64,000 nt of DNA from Alphaproteobacteria bacterium (GTDB taxonomy: Bacteria; Pseudomonadota; Alphaproteobacteria; TMED109), in contig JAJDZX010000092.1 in the NCBI GenBank assembly GCA_022824395.1, positions 1 through 64,000 on the forward strand, given 5' to 3'. The notes beneath the pieces were generated by a model that did no database searches, had not been told where the DNA came from, and was given only the letters and a program-made list of their open reading frames with translations. The number at the start of each line of letters is the position of its first letter. Position 1 is the first letter of the stretch. The translations under genes and the position numbers were made by a program. Below, piece by piece: positions 26,355 to 35,105 of the stretch.

Positions 26355-27710
26355 CTAGCCGCGGAGTACACCTTCGAGTTCGTTCTCCGCCCAGCCCATG
26401 GCGTCGCTGATGCTCTCGCCGCCTTGGGTCACCCGGGCGGCCAGGGTCGGCAGGATCTGCTGCGTGGCGATCCGCGCCCCGATCTCCGGGGGCGCCGGGT
26501 AGCCGGCGAACACCGTTCGCTCGTCTCCCAGCATTGCGTAGTTGTAGAGCACGCCGGCCGGCGGCTCGGCTTCCGCCCAGACGTTCGAGTGGTCGTAGTG
26601 CGAGCGGATCATCGGGAGGTCGAAGCCCTGCGAGGCCCGCAGCATGGTCGTCACCACTTCCGGCTGCGCCACGTAGCGGAGCAGGTCGCGGGCGGCCGAC
26701 TGGTTCACGGAGAAGTCCCAGATGCCCCAGAAGAACGACGTGAACGCCCGGAACCTCCCGGCGGGCCCGCGCGGGACGTCGCAATGCCAGACGTGCCTGG
26801 CCACGTCCGGGTTGTCCCGCTTGGCGACCGCCCACGCGCTCGGCGGGTTGAAGATGGCGCCGCCCTCGCCCGAGATGAGCCAGCGGTTGTTGCTCGCATC
26901 GTCCCAGGCGTAGACGCTGTTCGGCATGAATTCCGCCAGGCGGATCAGGTACTCGAGCACCTCGCGCACGGCATCCGAATGGACGACGACTTCGCCTCGC
27001 TCGTCCACCAAGGCCGCCCCGTAGGAGGCGAAGAGGTGGGCGAGCCACGCGCTGCCGTCCGGGGTCGTGGCCAGCGGGGCGCCGAACGACCGTCCGGCGG
27101 CGTGGAGCGACGCCGCCGCTTCACGGAACGTCTCCCAGTCCCAGCCGTCGACCTTGGCCGGATCGCGGGCGTCGCTCGCCGGAAACAGCTCCGTCAAATC
27201 GATTCCCGCGTGCTCCAGAAACAGGTCACGGCGGGCGACCGTCGGGTACGAGAGGGTTCCAGTGGGGGAGGGGCTTCCCTTCCACGCGCCGTCGAGGAAG
27301 GCGGAAAATTTGGAAATTTCCGCGATCGGGCCCTGGGTGGCGAGGATGTCCTCGACGATGTCGTCCACGGCCACCAGCCGATGCTTGAAGAGCGGGACCA
27401 TCGCGAAAGCGTGTGAGTAGATGTCGTGCCCGGAGCCGGCCCGCGACTCCGCCTGCGCCGTAAGTACCAGCTTGTTGCCGATCGACGTGATGAAGTCGAT
27501 CGTGACCTCGACGCCGTTGTCCTCGCCCCAGCGGATCAGGATCTGCTCCAGCGCCTCGTTCGCGCCCGGTACCCAGTGGTCCCAGAGGCCCAGCTTCAAC
27601 TTGCCGGCGGAATGTGCGGTCTTCACGTAGGGAGCGGCGAGCGCCCCTGCCGCGGCGGCTCCTGCGGTCTTGATGAAGGTTCGGCGTGAAGCGGTTGCCT
27701 TCGTGCCCAT
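26355..27710 (-). CDS. Tat-exported extracellular sugar-binding protein, copy 1
   Basis: 451 residues. The N-terminus carries a twin-arginine signal (SRRTFIKTAGAAAAGALAAP), so the protein is exported folded. The mature part begins AGKLKLGLWDHWVPGANEAL and resembles family 1 extracellular solute-binding proteins of sugar ABC systems (WLAHLFASYGAAL, NNRWLISGEGGAIFNPPSAW). A ribosome-binding site (GGAGG) precedes the ATG at 27710. It is the copy nearest the permeases. Two close paralogues lie directly upstream (27932-29287 and 29442-30794), and the three proteins match along their entire length with mostly conservative changes. Which ligand each binds is unknown. Confidence 0.92.
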   Translation of the reverse strand: MGTKATASRRTFIKTAGAAAAGALAAPYVKTAHSAGKLKLGLWDHWVPGANEALEQILIRWGEDNGVEVTIDFITSIGNKLVLTAQAESRAGSGHDIYSHAFAMVPLFKHRLVAVDDIVEDILATQGPIAEISKFSAFLDGAWKGSPSPTGTLSYPTVARRDLFLEHAGIDLTELFPASDARDPAKVDGWDWETFREAAASLHAAGRSFGAPLATTPDGSAWLAHLFASYGAALVDERGEVVVHSDAVREVLEYLIRLAEFMPNSVYAWDDASNNRWLISGEGGAIFNPPSAWAVAKRDNPDVARHVWHCDVPRGPAGRFRAFTSFFWGIWDFSVNQSAARDLLRYVAQPEVVTTMLRASQGFDLPMIRSHYDHSNVWAEAEPPAGVLYNYAMLGDERTVFAGYPAPPEIGARIATQQILPTLAARVTQGGESISDAMGWAENELEGVLRG

Positions 27711-27732
27711 GGTTCCCTCCTTCCGCAGCCCA

Positions 27733-27761
27733 CTGACCTCGAAAGGACTCGGAGCATAGCA
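27733..27761 (-). promoter_or_regulatory. Conserved 29-bp leader/promoter element before binding protein copy 1
   Basis: These 29 bases match the block at 30818-30846 ahead of copy 3 with only three mismatches. Read on the minus strand they begin TGCTATGCTCC, an extended -10 (TGnTATGCT, with TATGCT at 27758-27753). No equivalent precedes copy 2. It lies 22 bases before the copy 1 start codon. The element was probably carried along when the genes were duplicated and retained because it initiates or controls transcription. Confidence 0.6.
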
Positions 27762-27804
27762 AGAGCTCCTATGGTCTGCTTGGCCCCGAACCCTGCCCTG
27801 CCCT

Positions 27805-27823
27805 GGCATGGCCGGACCATGCC
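27805..27823. promoter_or_regulatory. Perfect 7-bp inverted repeat between binding protein copies 1 and 2
   Basis: GGCATGG and CCATGCC are separated by CCGGA. It lies about 110 bases after the copy 2 stop and about 45 bases upstream of the conserved leader of copy 1 (minus-strand sense). There is no T-tract, so a regulator-binding operator for the copy 1 promoter is somewhat likelier than a terminator. No regulator gene is adjacent. Confidence 0.4.
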
Positions 27824-27931
27824 TGACGTACGGCAAGCCCGCGCTGCCGGAGCGACGTGCAGAGGCCCGGCGAGGCCGGGAACGACGGATGCGGCGCGGA
27901 CGCGGGGGCCTCGGCCCGGCGCATGCGGCGA

Positions 27932-29287
27932 TCAACCGCGCAGTACGCCTTCGAGCTCGTTCTCCGCCCAGCCGATGGCGTCGTCGAAGGTTTCGCCGCC
28001 TTGCGTCACCCTGGCCACGAGGTTGGGGACGATCCGCTGCATGCTGATCCGGGCCGCGATTTCCGGGGGAGCGGGGTAACCGTCGGTCACGGTGCGTTCG
28101 TCTCCGCGCAGGGCGTAGTTGTAGAGCCCGCCCGCCGGCGGTCCCGCTTCCGCCCACACCGTGGTGCGATCGTAGTGCGAGGCAATCAGCGGGAGGTCAT
28201 AGCCCTGCGAGGCCTCCAGCATGGCGACCACCACTTCCGGCTCGGCCACGTAGCGGAGCAGATCCCGGGCGGCCGACTGGTTTTCGGAAAAATCCCAGAT
28301 GCCCCAGAAGATCGAGTTGAAGGCCCGGAAGCGCCCGGCCGGGCCACGCGGCACATCGCAATGCCACAGGTGTCGAGCCACGTCCGGACTGTCTCGTTTG
28401 GCGACTGCCCACGCGCTTGGGGGATTGAAGATGGCGCTGCCGGTCCCCGAGATGATCCAGCGGTTATTGCTGGCATCATCCCACGCGTACACACTGTCCG
28501 GCATGACCTTTGCCAGTCGGGTCAGGTATTCGAGGGCCTCGCGGACCGCATCCGAATCCGCGTCGATTTCGCCTTGCTCGTTCACCATGGCGGCGCCATA
28601 GGACGCGAACAGTTGGGCCAGCCAGGCGCTGCTGTCGGTGACCGGAGAAATCGCGGCACCGACTGGTCGATCGGCAGCGTGGAGGGCTACCGCCGCATTG
28701 CCGAAGGCCTCCCAGTCCCAACGGTCGACTTTGGCGGAATCGCGGGTATCGCTGGCCGGAAACAGTTCGGTCAGATCGATTCCAGCGTGCTCCAGGAACA
28801 GGTCGCGCCGGGCCACGGTCGCAGCCGAGGCGTTCATTGCGGGGGCGGGGCCCCCTCTCCACGCGCCGTCCAGAAATGCGGCTTGCCTGGACAGTCCGGC
28901 AATGGGTCCGTGCGCGGCGACGATGTCTTCGACCACGTCGTCGACGGCAATCAAGCGATGCTTGAACATCGGGACCATGTGAAACTCGAGCGCATAGATG
29001 TCGTGCCCGGACCCGGCGCGCGACTCCGCCTGGGCGGTCAGCAGCAGCTTGTTGCCGATGGTGGTGATGAAGTCGATCGTGACCTCGACGTTGTTGGCCT
29101 CGCCCCATCGGGCAAGAATGCGCTGCAGGACCTCGTTCGTGCCCGGCACCCAATGGTCGATGACCCCCAGTCGCAACCGGCCGGCCGACCCGGCAGTCTT
29201 GACGTAGGGCGCCGCGAGCGCGCCCGCCGCGGAAGCACCGATGGCCTTCAGTACGTTGCGCCGTGTCCGGCCTGCGGTAAGGGCCAT
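27932..29287 (-). CDS. Tat-exported extracellular sugar-binding protein, copy 2
   Basis: 451 residues, the middle of three tandem paralogues. The signal has TRRNVLKAIGASAAGALAAP, again twin-arginine type but less hydrophobic than in copy 1. The mature protein begins AGRLRLGVIDHWVPGTNEVL. It differs from copy 1 mainly around residues 125-160 and 180-230, the kind of patches that change ligand-contact loops, while the framework stretches (DHWVPGxN, LTAQAESRAGSGHDIY, NNRWIISGTGSAIFNPPSAW) are kept. The ATG at 29287 follows an AAGGA site. Its upstream region lacks the leader element seen before copies 1 and 3 and has instead a hairpin at 29333-29361. Confidence 0.9.
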   Translation of the reverse strand: MALTAGRTRRNVLKAIGASAAGALAAPYVKTAGSAGRLRLGVIDHWVPGTNEVLQRILARWGEANNVEVTIDFITTIGNKLLLTAQAESRAGSGHDIYALEFHMVPMFKHRLIAVDDVVEDIVAAHGPIAGLSRQAAFLDGAWRGGPAPAMNASAATVARRDLFLEHAGIDLTELFPASDTRDSAKVDRWDWEAFGNAAVALHAADRPVGAAISPVTDSSAWLAQLFASYGAAMVNEQGEIDADSDAVREALEYLTRLAKVMPDSVYAWDDASNNRWIISGTGSAIFNPPSAWAVAKRDSPDVARHLWHCDVPRGPAGRFRAFNSIFWGIWDFSENQSAARDLLRYVAEPEVVVAMLEASQGYDLPLIASHYDRTTVWAEAGPPAGGLYNYALRGDERTVTDGYPAPPEIAARISMQRIVPNLVARVTQGGETFDDAIGWAENELEGVLRG

Positions 29288-29332
29288 GTTTCCTTCCCTG
29301 TTACGTCGAGAGACAGGAGCGGCGGGACCGTC

Positions 29333-29361
29333 GGGCGTACCGCGCCGGGTGCGGTACGCCC
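29333..29361 (-). promoter_or_regulatory. 11-bp inverted repeat between binding protein copies 3 and 2
   Basis: GGGCGTACCGC and GCGGTACGCCC flank a seven-base loop, giving a strong GC-rich hairpin about 80 bases after the copy 3 stop and about 45 bases before the copy 2 start. There is no T-tract on either strand. It could stabilise or punctuate the mRNA between the two genes (differential expression of the copies), act as an attenuator, or be a protein-binding site. Confidence 0.5.
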
Positions 29362-29441
29362 CGCCGCGAAATCTCCCCCGCTACCGGCGATTCCCGTGGG
29401 CTCGCCCGGACGGCTGCCGTTGAAGCCGTCGCGCGCACCCA

Positions 29442-30794
29442 TCAGCCCCGGAGCACGCCTGCAAGCTCGTTCTCGGCCCAGCCAATCCCCTCGTCGATGC
29501 TGTCCCCGCCCTGGATAACGCGGGCGACGAGATTGGACACCACCCGCTGCACCGAGATGCTCGCGGCGATTTCAGCGGGCGCGGGGTACCCGCCGACAAT
29601 CGGTCGTTCGTCGCCCCGCATGGCGTAGTTGTAGAGCCCGCCCGCCGGCGGCTGGCCCTCCGCCCAGACGTTCGTGTGGTCGTAGTGCGAAAGCACCATG
29701 GGGAGATCGTAACCCTGCGAAGCTTCCAGCATGGCTGCGACCACGTCGGGCTCGGCCGCGTAGCGAAGCAGGTCGCGCGCGGCGGACTGGTTCTCGGAGA
29801 AATCCCAGATTCCCCAGAAGATCGTGTTGAACGTGCGGAATCGGCCGGCTGGTCCCCTGGGCACGTCGCAGTGCCAGATGTGACGGGCCACGTCCGGATT
29901 GTCGCGTTTGGCAACTGCCCATGCGCTCGGCGGATTGAAAATGGCGCTCCCCGAGCCCGAAATGAGCCAGCGGTTGTTGCCCGCGTCGTCCCACGCGTAC
30001 ACGCTGTCGGGCACGAATTCCATGAGCCGGACGACGTACTCGAGCGCCTCGCGGACCGGGTCGGAATCGACGGCGATATCGCCGAGTTCGTCGACCACCG
30101 CCGCGCCGTAGGCGGCGAACAGCTGCGTCAGCCAGCCGGTGCTGTCGAGGATGGGGGCGACCGGGACCCCCACCGGGACGCCCGCGGCATGCAGCGCTCC
30201 CGCCGCGTCCCGGAAGGCTTCCCAGGTCCAGCTCGCTACCTTTGCGGGGTCGCGCGCGCCGTTCGCCGGAAACAACTCCGTCAGGTCGACGCCAGCGTGC
30301 TCCCTGAACAGGTCCCGCCGTGCCACGGTCGCGTAGCAATTCGTTCCGGTAGGGGCGGGGCACACCCGCCAGGAGCCGTCGAGGTGGCCGGCGTATCGGA
30401 AGACCTCGGCGATCGGGCCCTGGGCGGACAGGATGTCCTCCACCACGTCATCAACGGCGGCGAGGCGATGCTTGAACAGCGGGATCGTGGCGGAGGTATG
30501 CATGAAAATGTCATGCCCGGCGCCGGCGCGCGCTTCCGCTTGCGCGGTCAGCAGCGGCTTGTTGCCGAGGGACGTGATGAAGTCCACCGTCACCTCGACC
30601 CCGTTGGCTTCGCCCCATCGGGTCAGGATCCGCTGCAGCGCCTGGTTCGTGCCCGGCACCCAGTGGTCCAGCACGCCGAGCTTCAGCTTGCCGGCGGACG
30701 ATGCGGTCTTGACGTAGGGGGCTGCCAGCGCCCCCGCCGCCGCGGCGCCCGCAGACTGCATGAAGATTCTGCGCGAAGTCGCCTTCGTGGCCAC
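29442..30794 (-). CDS. Tat-exported extracellular sugar-binding protein, copy 3
   Basis: 450 residues. The GTG at 30794 is the start: AGGAG lies five bases upstream and the translation opens ATKATSRRIFMQSAG, a twin-arginine signal. The mature part (AGKLKLGVLDHWVPGTNQAL...) aligns end to end with copies 1 and 2. It is the first of the three in transcription order and is preceded by the conserved 29-bp promoter/leader element. All three copies appear intact, with no frameshift, so they are likely to be in use and to feed the single permease pair. Confidence 0.9.
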   Translation of the reverse strand: MATKATSRRIFMQSAGAAAAGALAAPYVKTASSAGKLKLGVLDHWVPGTNQALQRILTRWGEANGVEVTVDFITSLGNKPLLTAQAEARAGAGHDIFMHTSATIPLFKHRLAAVDDVVEDILSAQGPIAEVFRYAGHLDGSWRVCPAPTGTNCYATVARRDLFREHAGVDLTELFPANGARDPAKVASWTWEAFRDAAGALHAAGVPVGVPVAPILDSTGWLTQLFAAYGAAVVDELGDIAVDSDPVREALEYVVRLMEFVPDSVYAWDDAGNNRWLISGSGSAIFNPPSAWAVAKRDNPDVARHIWHCDVPRGPAGRFRTFNTIFWGIWDFSENQSAARDLLRYAAEPDVVAAMLEASQGYDLPMVLSHYDHTNVWAEGQPPAGGLYNYAMRGDERPIVGGYPAPAEIAASISVQRVVSNLVARVIQGGDSIDEGIGWAENELAGVLRG

Positions 30795-30817
30795 GGCTTC
30801 TCCTTTCTCGGCCCGTT

Positions 30818-30846
30818 CTGACCTGGAAAGGACGTGGAGCATAGCA
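30818..30846 (-). promoter_or_regulatory. Conserved 29-bp leader/promoter element before binding protein copy 3
   Basis: This block matches 27733-27761 with three mismatches. Minus strand: TGCTATGCTCC, with the -10-like TATGCT at 30843-30838. It lies 23 bases upstream of the GTG start of copy 3, the first gene of the cluster, so it is the best candidate for the main promoter of the transporter operon. No obvious -35 was fixed. The 165 bases from here to the ispH stop hold nothing else recognisable. Confidence 0.6.
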
Positions 30847-31011
30847 GGGGGACTGCCGTCATCCGGAGGTCGCGCCGGCGCCGCGGGCGCGGGAATGCCG
30901 TGCGCGGTATGTGCGCACGCGTCAGTCGCGGTCGGGATGGGCGGCGGGGCCGGGCGCGTCAGGAGCCCCATGCCGGTGCGGGCTTGGTGCGCCCCCGCCG
31001 CAGACGCGGGG

Positions 31012-31968
31012 CTACGCGGGTGACGGCGCGGGGCTGGCCTCGGGCCACTGGTCGGGCAGCCGGAATCGGGTGTTCTCGGGCTTGGCCTCGAGTTCCTGGA
31101 CGGCGACGGCAAGGCCGGCGATGGCCTGGATGCGCTCGACGACGGTATCGACCAGGACGTCGGGCGTGGACGCGCCCGCAGTGACCCCGACCGTGGCCGC
31201 GCCCTCGAACCACGCGACCTCGAGCTGGTCGGCATTCTGGATGCGGTAGCTCGGGACGCCCGCCTGCTCGCCGATTTCCCGCAGCCGGGCTGAATTGGAG
31301 CTCATGGAGCCGCCGACCACGATGATGACGTCCGCCTGCTCGGCCAGGACCCGAACGGCCTGCTGGCGGTTCCGGGTGGCGTAGCAGATGTCGCGAAGAT
31401 CGGGCCCCCGGATGCCCGGGAACCGCGCCTTTAGCGCGTCGATCATCTCGCGGGTGTCATCCATTGAGAGCGTGGTCTGGGTGACGTAGGCCAGCCGTTC
31501 CGGGTCGCGCGGCACGAACCCTTCGGCGTCGGCGACCGTCTCGATGACGTGGATGTCGCTCTTGACCCGACCGGTCGTGCCGATGACCTCGGGGTGTCCG
31601 CGGTGGCCGACCAGCAGCACCTCGTACCCCGCCTCGTGGTAGCGGACGGCTTCCTTGTGCACCTTGGAGACCAGCGGGCAGGTCGCGTCGATCACCCTGA
31701 GGTCGCGTTCTCCGGCCGCGTCCTCCACGCTCTTGGCCACGCCGTGGGCGCTGAACACGGCGATGGCGTCCACGGGGATTTCGTCCACTTCGTCGACGAA
31801 CACGACCCCCCGATCGCGGAGCGTCGCGACCACGTGCTCGTTGTGGACGATCGCGTGCCGGACGTAGACCGGCGGCCCGTAGGTGTCGACCGCCCGCTCC
31901 ACCACCTCGATTGCGCGCTCGACGCCGGCGCAGAAACCGCGCGGGTTGGCAAGCAGAATCCGCTTCAC
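31012..31968 (-). CDS. ispH: 4-hydroxy-3-methylbut-2-enyl diphosphate reductase
   Basis: 318 residues; the last enzyme of the MEP isoprenoid pathway, making IPP and DMAPP. The three iron-sulfur cysteines are visible in NPRGFCAGV (Cys13), DATCPLVSK and DICYATRNRQ. Other conserved patches are HEVVATLRDRG-like NEHVVATLRDRG, HRGHPEVIGTTG, TQTTLSMDDT and GGSMSSNS. The GTG start at 31968 overlaps the TGA of the upstream acyl-CoA ligase gene (GTGA), so the two are translated together. A proline/alanine-rich C-terminal tail of about 20 residues is unremarkable. Confidence 0.97.
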   Translation of the reverse strand: MKRILLANPRGFCAGVERAIEVVERAVDTYGPPVYVRHAIVHNEHVVATLRDRGVVFVDEVDEIPVDAIAVFSAHGVAKSVEDAAGERDLRVIDATCPLVSKVHKEAVRYHEAGYEVLLVGHRGHPEVIGTTGRVKSDIHVIETVADAEGFVPRDPERLAYVTQTTLSMDDTREMIDALKARFPGIRGPDLRDICYATRNRQQAVRVLAEQADVIIVVGGSMSSNSARLREIGEQAGVPSYRIQNADQLEVAWFEGAATVGVTAGASTPDVLVDTVVERIQAIAGLAVAVQELEAKPENTRFRLPDQWPEASPAPSPA

Positions 31969-33521
31969 GGCTGCCTCCGTAGGTGGGTCTTCAGGATCTT
32001 GCCGGTGGCATTCATGGGCAGGGAATCGCAGAACTCGATGATCCTAGGATACTTGTACGCGGCGATCCTTTCCCGCGTGAACGCGGTGATGGTCTCGGTG
32101 TCGAGGTCCGAGCCCGGTTCACGGACGATAAATGCCTTCAATTCCTCGCCGTACTGCTCGTGCGGAACGCCGATGACCGCGCACAGCGACACCTCGGGGT
32201 GCTCGATCAGTACCTCCTCCACCTCCCGCGGATACACGTTGTAGCCGCCCCGGATCACCATGTCCTTGAGCCGGTCCACGATGTAGAGATAGCCCTCCGC
32301 GTCCATGTAGCCCAGATCGCCGGTATGGAACCAGCCGCCGCGCATGGCCTCCGCCGTCGCCTCGGGGCGGTTCAGGTAGCCCTTCATCACGCAGTGTCCG
32401 CGTACGACGACTTCGCCGGTCTCCCCTGGCGGCAGAGGGTTGTCGTCGGGATCGACGATGCGCATCTCCACACCCCAGACCGCCCGTCCGGCCGAACCGG
32501 CCCGGCGTTCCGCGTCGAGGCTGTTGAAGCTCACGACCGGCGAGGTTTCCGAGAGGCCGTACCCTTCCAGCACGGTGACGTCGAAGCGGTCTTCCACGGC
32601 CCGGAGGACCTCGAGGGGCATGGCGGCCCCGCCGGTGGCGCAGATCCGGACCGTGCCCAGCAGACCCTTGACGTCGAGGTCAGGCTGGGATTCGGCGTAG
32701 GTCAACAGGCCCCAGTACATCGTGGGGACGCCCGCCAGGACGGTGATTTCCTCCGTCGCGATCCGTTCGAACACGTCGGCCGGCTCGAACCGCGACATGA
32801 CGGCCAGGCGGCTGCGCGCGAGGAATCCCGCCAGCATCAAGACCACCTGCCCGAACACGTGGAACAGCGGGAGGACCACCAGGATCCGGTCCTGCTCCGA
32901 CAGGATCGTCAGCTCCGCCAGGACGACGGTGTTGAGCACCAGATTCGTGTGCGTGAGCTCTGCGCCCTTCGGGCGCCCGGTGGTCCCGGAGGTATAGAGG
33001 ATGACGGCGGTGTCCTCACCCGAACGATCCACCGTGTCAAAGCTGTCGGCGGCGCCGCGCACGAGGTCGTGGAACGTGCCCGCTCCCGGAAACGGGGCGG
33101 GTGCCTGCGGGTCGAGCGAGATGGACCAGAACCAGCGACAGCCCCTGGTCCGGGCGAAGGCCTTGCGGCCAGTCTCTCCGACGGGAAGCTCTTCGGTGCC
33201 CTCGAAGCAGAAGAATCCGACCGCACCGGAGTCCTCGAGGATGTAGGCCAACTCGTCCTCGGCCAGCAGGACATTGAACGGGACGACGACGCAGCCTGCC
33301 TTGAGGATGCCGAAGTACACGAAGATGAACTCCGGGAGGTTGGGCGAGCAGAGAGCGATCCGCTGGCCCGGTTCGATGCCCGCCGCCCGCAGACCCGCTG
33401 CCACCTGTCGCGCCAGGGCGTCGGTTTCGCCGTACGTGACAGAACGGCCCGGGAACGTGATGGCGGTGGCACCGGGACTCTTGCGGGCGCTGGACTCGAG
33501 GACGGTGGCCAGGTTCAGCAT
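31965..33521 (-). CDS. Long-chain fatty acid-CoA ligase (AMP-forming)
   Basis: 518 residues of the ANL superfamily. The AMP-binding P-loop is ILYTSGTTGRPKGAELTH, the A5 motif is EGYGLSETSPVVSFN, and the A7/A8 region is HTGDLGYMDAEGYLYIVDRLKDMVIRGG (quoted in parts here: HTGDLGYMDAEG, YIVDRLKDMVIRGG). The C-terminal catalytic lysine lies in MNATGKILKTHLR. It activates a carboxylic acid, probably a medium- or long-chain fatty acid, to its CoA thioester; the specific substrate is uncertain. Start is ATG 33521. It lies divergent from the cytochrome c' gene and is co-transcribed with ispH. Confidence 0.88.
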   Translation of the reverse strand: MLNLATVLESSARKSPGATAITFPGRSVTYGETDALARQVAAGLRAAGIEPGQRIALCSPNLPEFIFVYFGILKAGCVVVPFNVLLAEDELAYILEDSGAVGFFCFEGTEELPVGETGRKAFARTRGCRWFWSISLDPQAPAPFPGAGTFHDLVRGAADSFDTVDRSGEDTAVILYTSGTTGRPKGAELTHTNLVLNTVVLAELTILSEQDRILVVLPLFHVFGQVVLMLAGFLARSRLAVMSRFEPADVFERIATEEITVLAGVPTMYWGLLTYAESQPDLDVKGLLGTVRICATGGAAMPLEVLRAVEDRFDVTVLEGYGLSETSPVVSFNSLDAERRAGSAGRAVWGVEMRIVDPDDNPLPPGETGEVVVRGHCVMKGYLNRPEATAEAMRGGWFHTGDLGYMDAEGYLYIVDRLKDMVIRGGYNVYPREVEEVLIEHPEVSLCAVIGVPHEQYGEELKAFIVREPGSDLDTETITAFTRERIAAYKYPRIIEFCDSLPMNATGKILKTHLRRQP

Positions 33522-33752
33522 GAACGCGCATCTCGGGTGCGCCGCTCGGCGCAGGTGGGGGCCGGCAGTCTAGCGAAGGCCCTGGCACCACGGCGCCCGC
33601 GGACCACGTCCGCGACCAGGCCGCGACAGACCCCCCTAGCGGGAAGCGCATCGGGTGCGCGCGTGCATTCGGCGGGCTCGGCCCGGCTTGCCCTGACCTC
33701 CAAAACGCCACACACTAAATGGCAACCGAAACACCCCTGGAAGGAGAGGGTC

Positions 33753-34211
33753 ATGCAGCACTTCGTCCGTGTCGCCTTGGCGGCGGTCCTAGCGGCCGCC
33801 GTCGCGGGAGGAGCGGCCGCTGCCGCCAACGCCCCTGAGCATGTAATCAAGTACCGCCAGAACCTGATGAAGGCGGTTGGGGGACACATCGGCAATGTGG
33901 CCCTGCTGGTGAAGGGTCAGGTGGATTTCGCTGACGGTCTGGTCACGGATACGCAGGCGATCGTCGACCTGCTCGGGAACGCCGGTATCGCATTTCCGGA
34001 GGGCACGGCCGAGGGCAAGACCAAGGCCCGGCCCGAGATCTGGCAGGATCGAGCGAAGTTTGACGCCGCGCTCGAGGACACGATTGGCAAGGCCCGGGCG
34101 CTCGCCATGGCGGCCGAAGGCGGCGACATGGCCGCGGTCGGCGCCGCGTTGGGCGCGCTCGGCAAGAGCTGCAGCGCATGCCACAAGTCATTCCGGATCA
34201 AGGACGAGTAG
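33753..34211 (+). CDS. Cytochrome c'
   Basis: 152 residues. Signal peptide of about 25 residues (VRVALAAVLAAAVAGGAAAA) for periplasmic export. The mature part is a four-helix bundle starting HVIKYRQNLMKAVGGHIGNVA, with the haem motif CSACH close to the C-terminus (followed by KSFRIKDE), the layout of class II cytochromes c. These bind NO/CO and are linked to nitrosative stress or electron transfer. A good site (AAGGAGAG) precedes the ATG at 33753. The next cytochrome gene overlaps its 3' end. Confidence 0.92.
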   Translation: MQHFVRVALAAVLAAAVAGGAAAAANAPEHVIKYRQNLMKAVGGHIGNVALLVKGQVDFADGLVTDTQAIVDLLGNAGIAFPEGTAEGKTKARPEIWQDRAKFDAALEDTIGKARALAMAAEGGDMAAVGAALGALGKSCSACHKSFRIKDE

Positions 34212-35062
34212 TACGCGGCATCGCCCTGGCCGCGGCAACGATACTTGCCGCGGCCGGGGCTCACGCGGGCGACCCGGCGCGGGGCGCGTACCTCGCGGCC
34301 GTCGCAGGATGCGCGTCATGTCACACCGACGTGGAAGGGCGCGGCCCGCCCTACGCGGGCGGACCGGCGCTGAAGTCGGATTTCGGGACCTTCCGGGCGC
34401 CGAACATCACCGCCGATCCGGACTACGGGATCGGGACGTGGAGCGAGGACGACTTCGTCCGGGCGCTCAAGCGCGGCGTGAGCCCGGGGGGTCAGCCGTA
34501 CTACCCCGCCTTTCCATACGTCAGCTACGCGCACATGACGGACCGGGATGCGCGCGATCTTTACGCCTTTTTCCGCACCGTGGAGCCCGTGCCCGAAGCG
34601 GCGCCTGGCCACGAGCTGGCGTTTCCCTTCTCCGTGCGGCTCGGACTGTGGGCCTGGCGCTTGCTGTACTTCGACCCTTCCGACGAAGCTCTCGACACGA
34701 CGTCGCGTGGGGGCTACCTGGCCAATGCGTTGTCGCATTGCGGTGAATGCCATACCCCCCGAAACCGGCTCGGCGCGCTCAGGACCGGCATGGCCATGGC
34801 GGGCGCCCGGCTGGGCGACGGTGATGTCGCCGGCAATCTCACCCCCGACCCGGACACCGGACTCGACTGGGACGCCACCGATCTTCGCTTCTTCCTCCAG
34901 ACCGGCCTCACTCCGGACGGCGACGCTGCGGGCGGCGCGATGGCCCTGGTCGTGGAGCACAGTACGGGCAAGATGACACCCGAGGATCTCGATGCGCTGG
35001 TTGCCTGGCTGGAGGCCCTGCCACCGGTTCGGAACGCGTTGAAGAAGCCGTCCTCCGACTAG
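34178..35062 (+). CDS. Dihaem cytochrome c (alcohol dehydrogenase/gluconate dehydrogenase cytochrome-like)
   Basis: 294 residues with two CxxCH haem sites: GCASCHT near residue 44 and HCGECHT near residue 188. The signal lies in IALAAATILAAAGAHA. NITADPDYGIGTWSEDDFVRALKRGVSPGG is typical of the haem-c domains of membrane-bound sugar/alcohol dehydrogenases and of small di-haem electron carriers. The ATG at 34178 lies inside the cytochrome c' gene (34-base overlap), implying translational coupling; no closer start with a good site was seen. A membrane anchor is not apparent. The partner enzyme is unknown; the damaged PQQ sugar dehydrogenase at 361-1086 is far away. Confidence 0.88.
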   Translation: MPQVIPDQGRVVRGIALAAATILAAAGAHAGDPARGAYLAAVAGCASCHTDVEGRGPPYAGGPALKSDFGTFRAPNITADPDYGIGTWSEDDFVRALKRGVSPGGQPYYPAFPYVSYAHMTDRDARDLYAFFRTVEPVPEAAPGHELAFPFSVRLGLWAWRLLYFDPSDEALDTTSRGGYLANALSHCGECHTPRNRLGALRTGMAMAGARLGDGDVAGNLTPDPDTGLDWDATDLRFFLQTGLTPDGDAAGGAMALVVEHSTGKMTPEDLDALVAWLEALPPVRNALKKPSSD

Positions 35063-35105
35063 CGGCGGCAGGCGGCAGGCCTGCGTGCCGGGGGATCCCG
35101 GCGGG

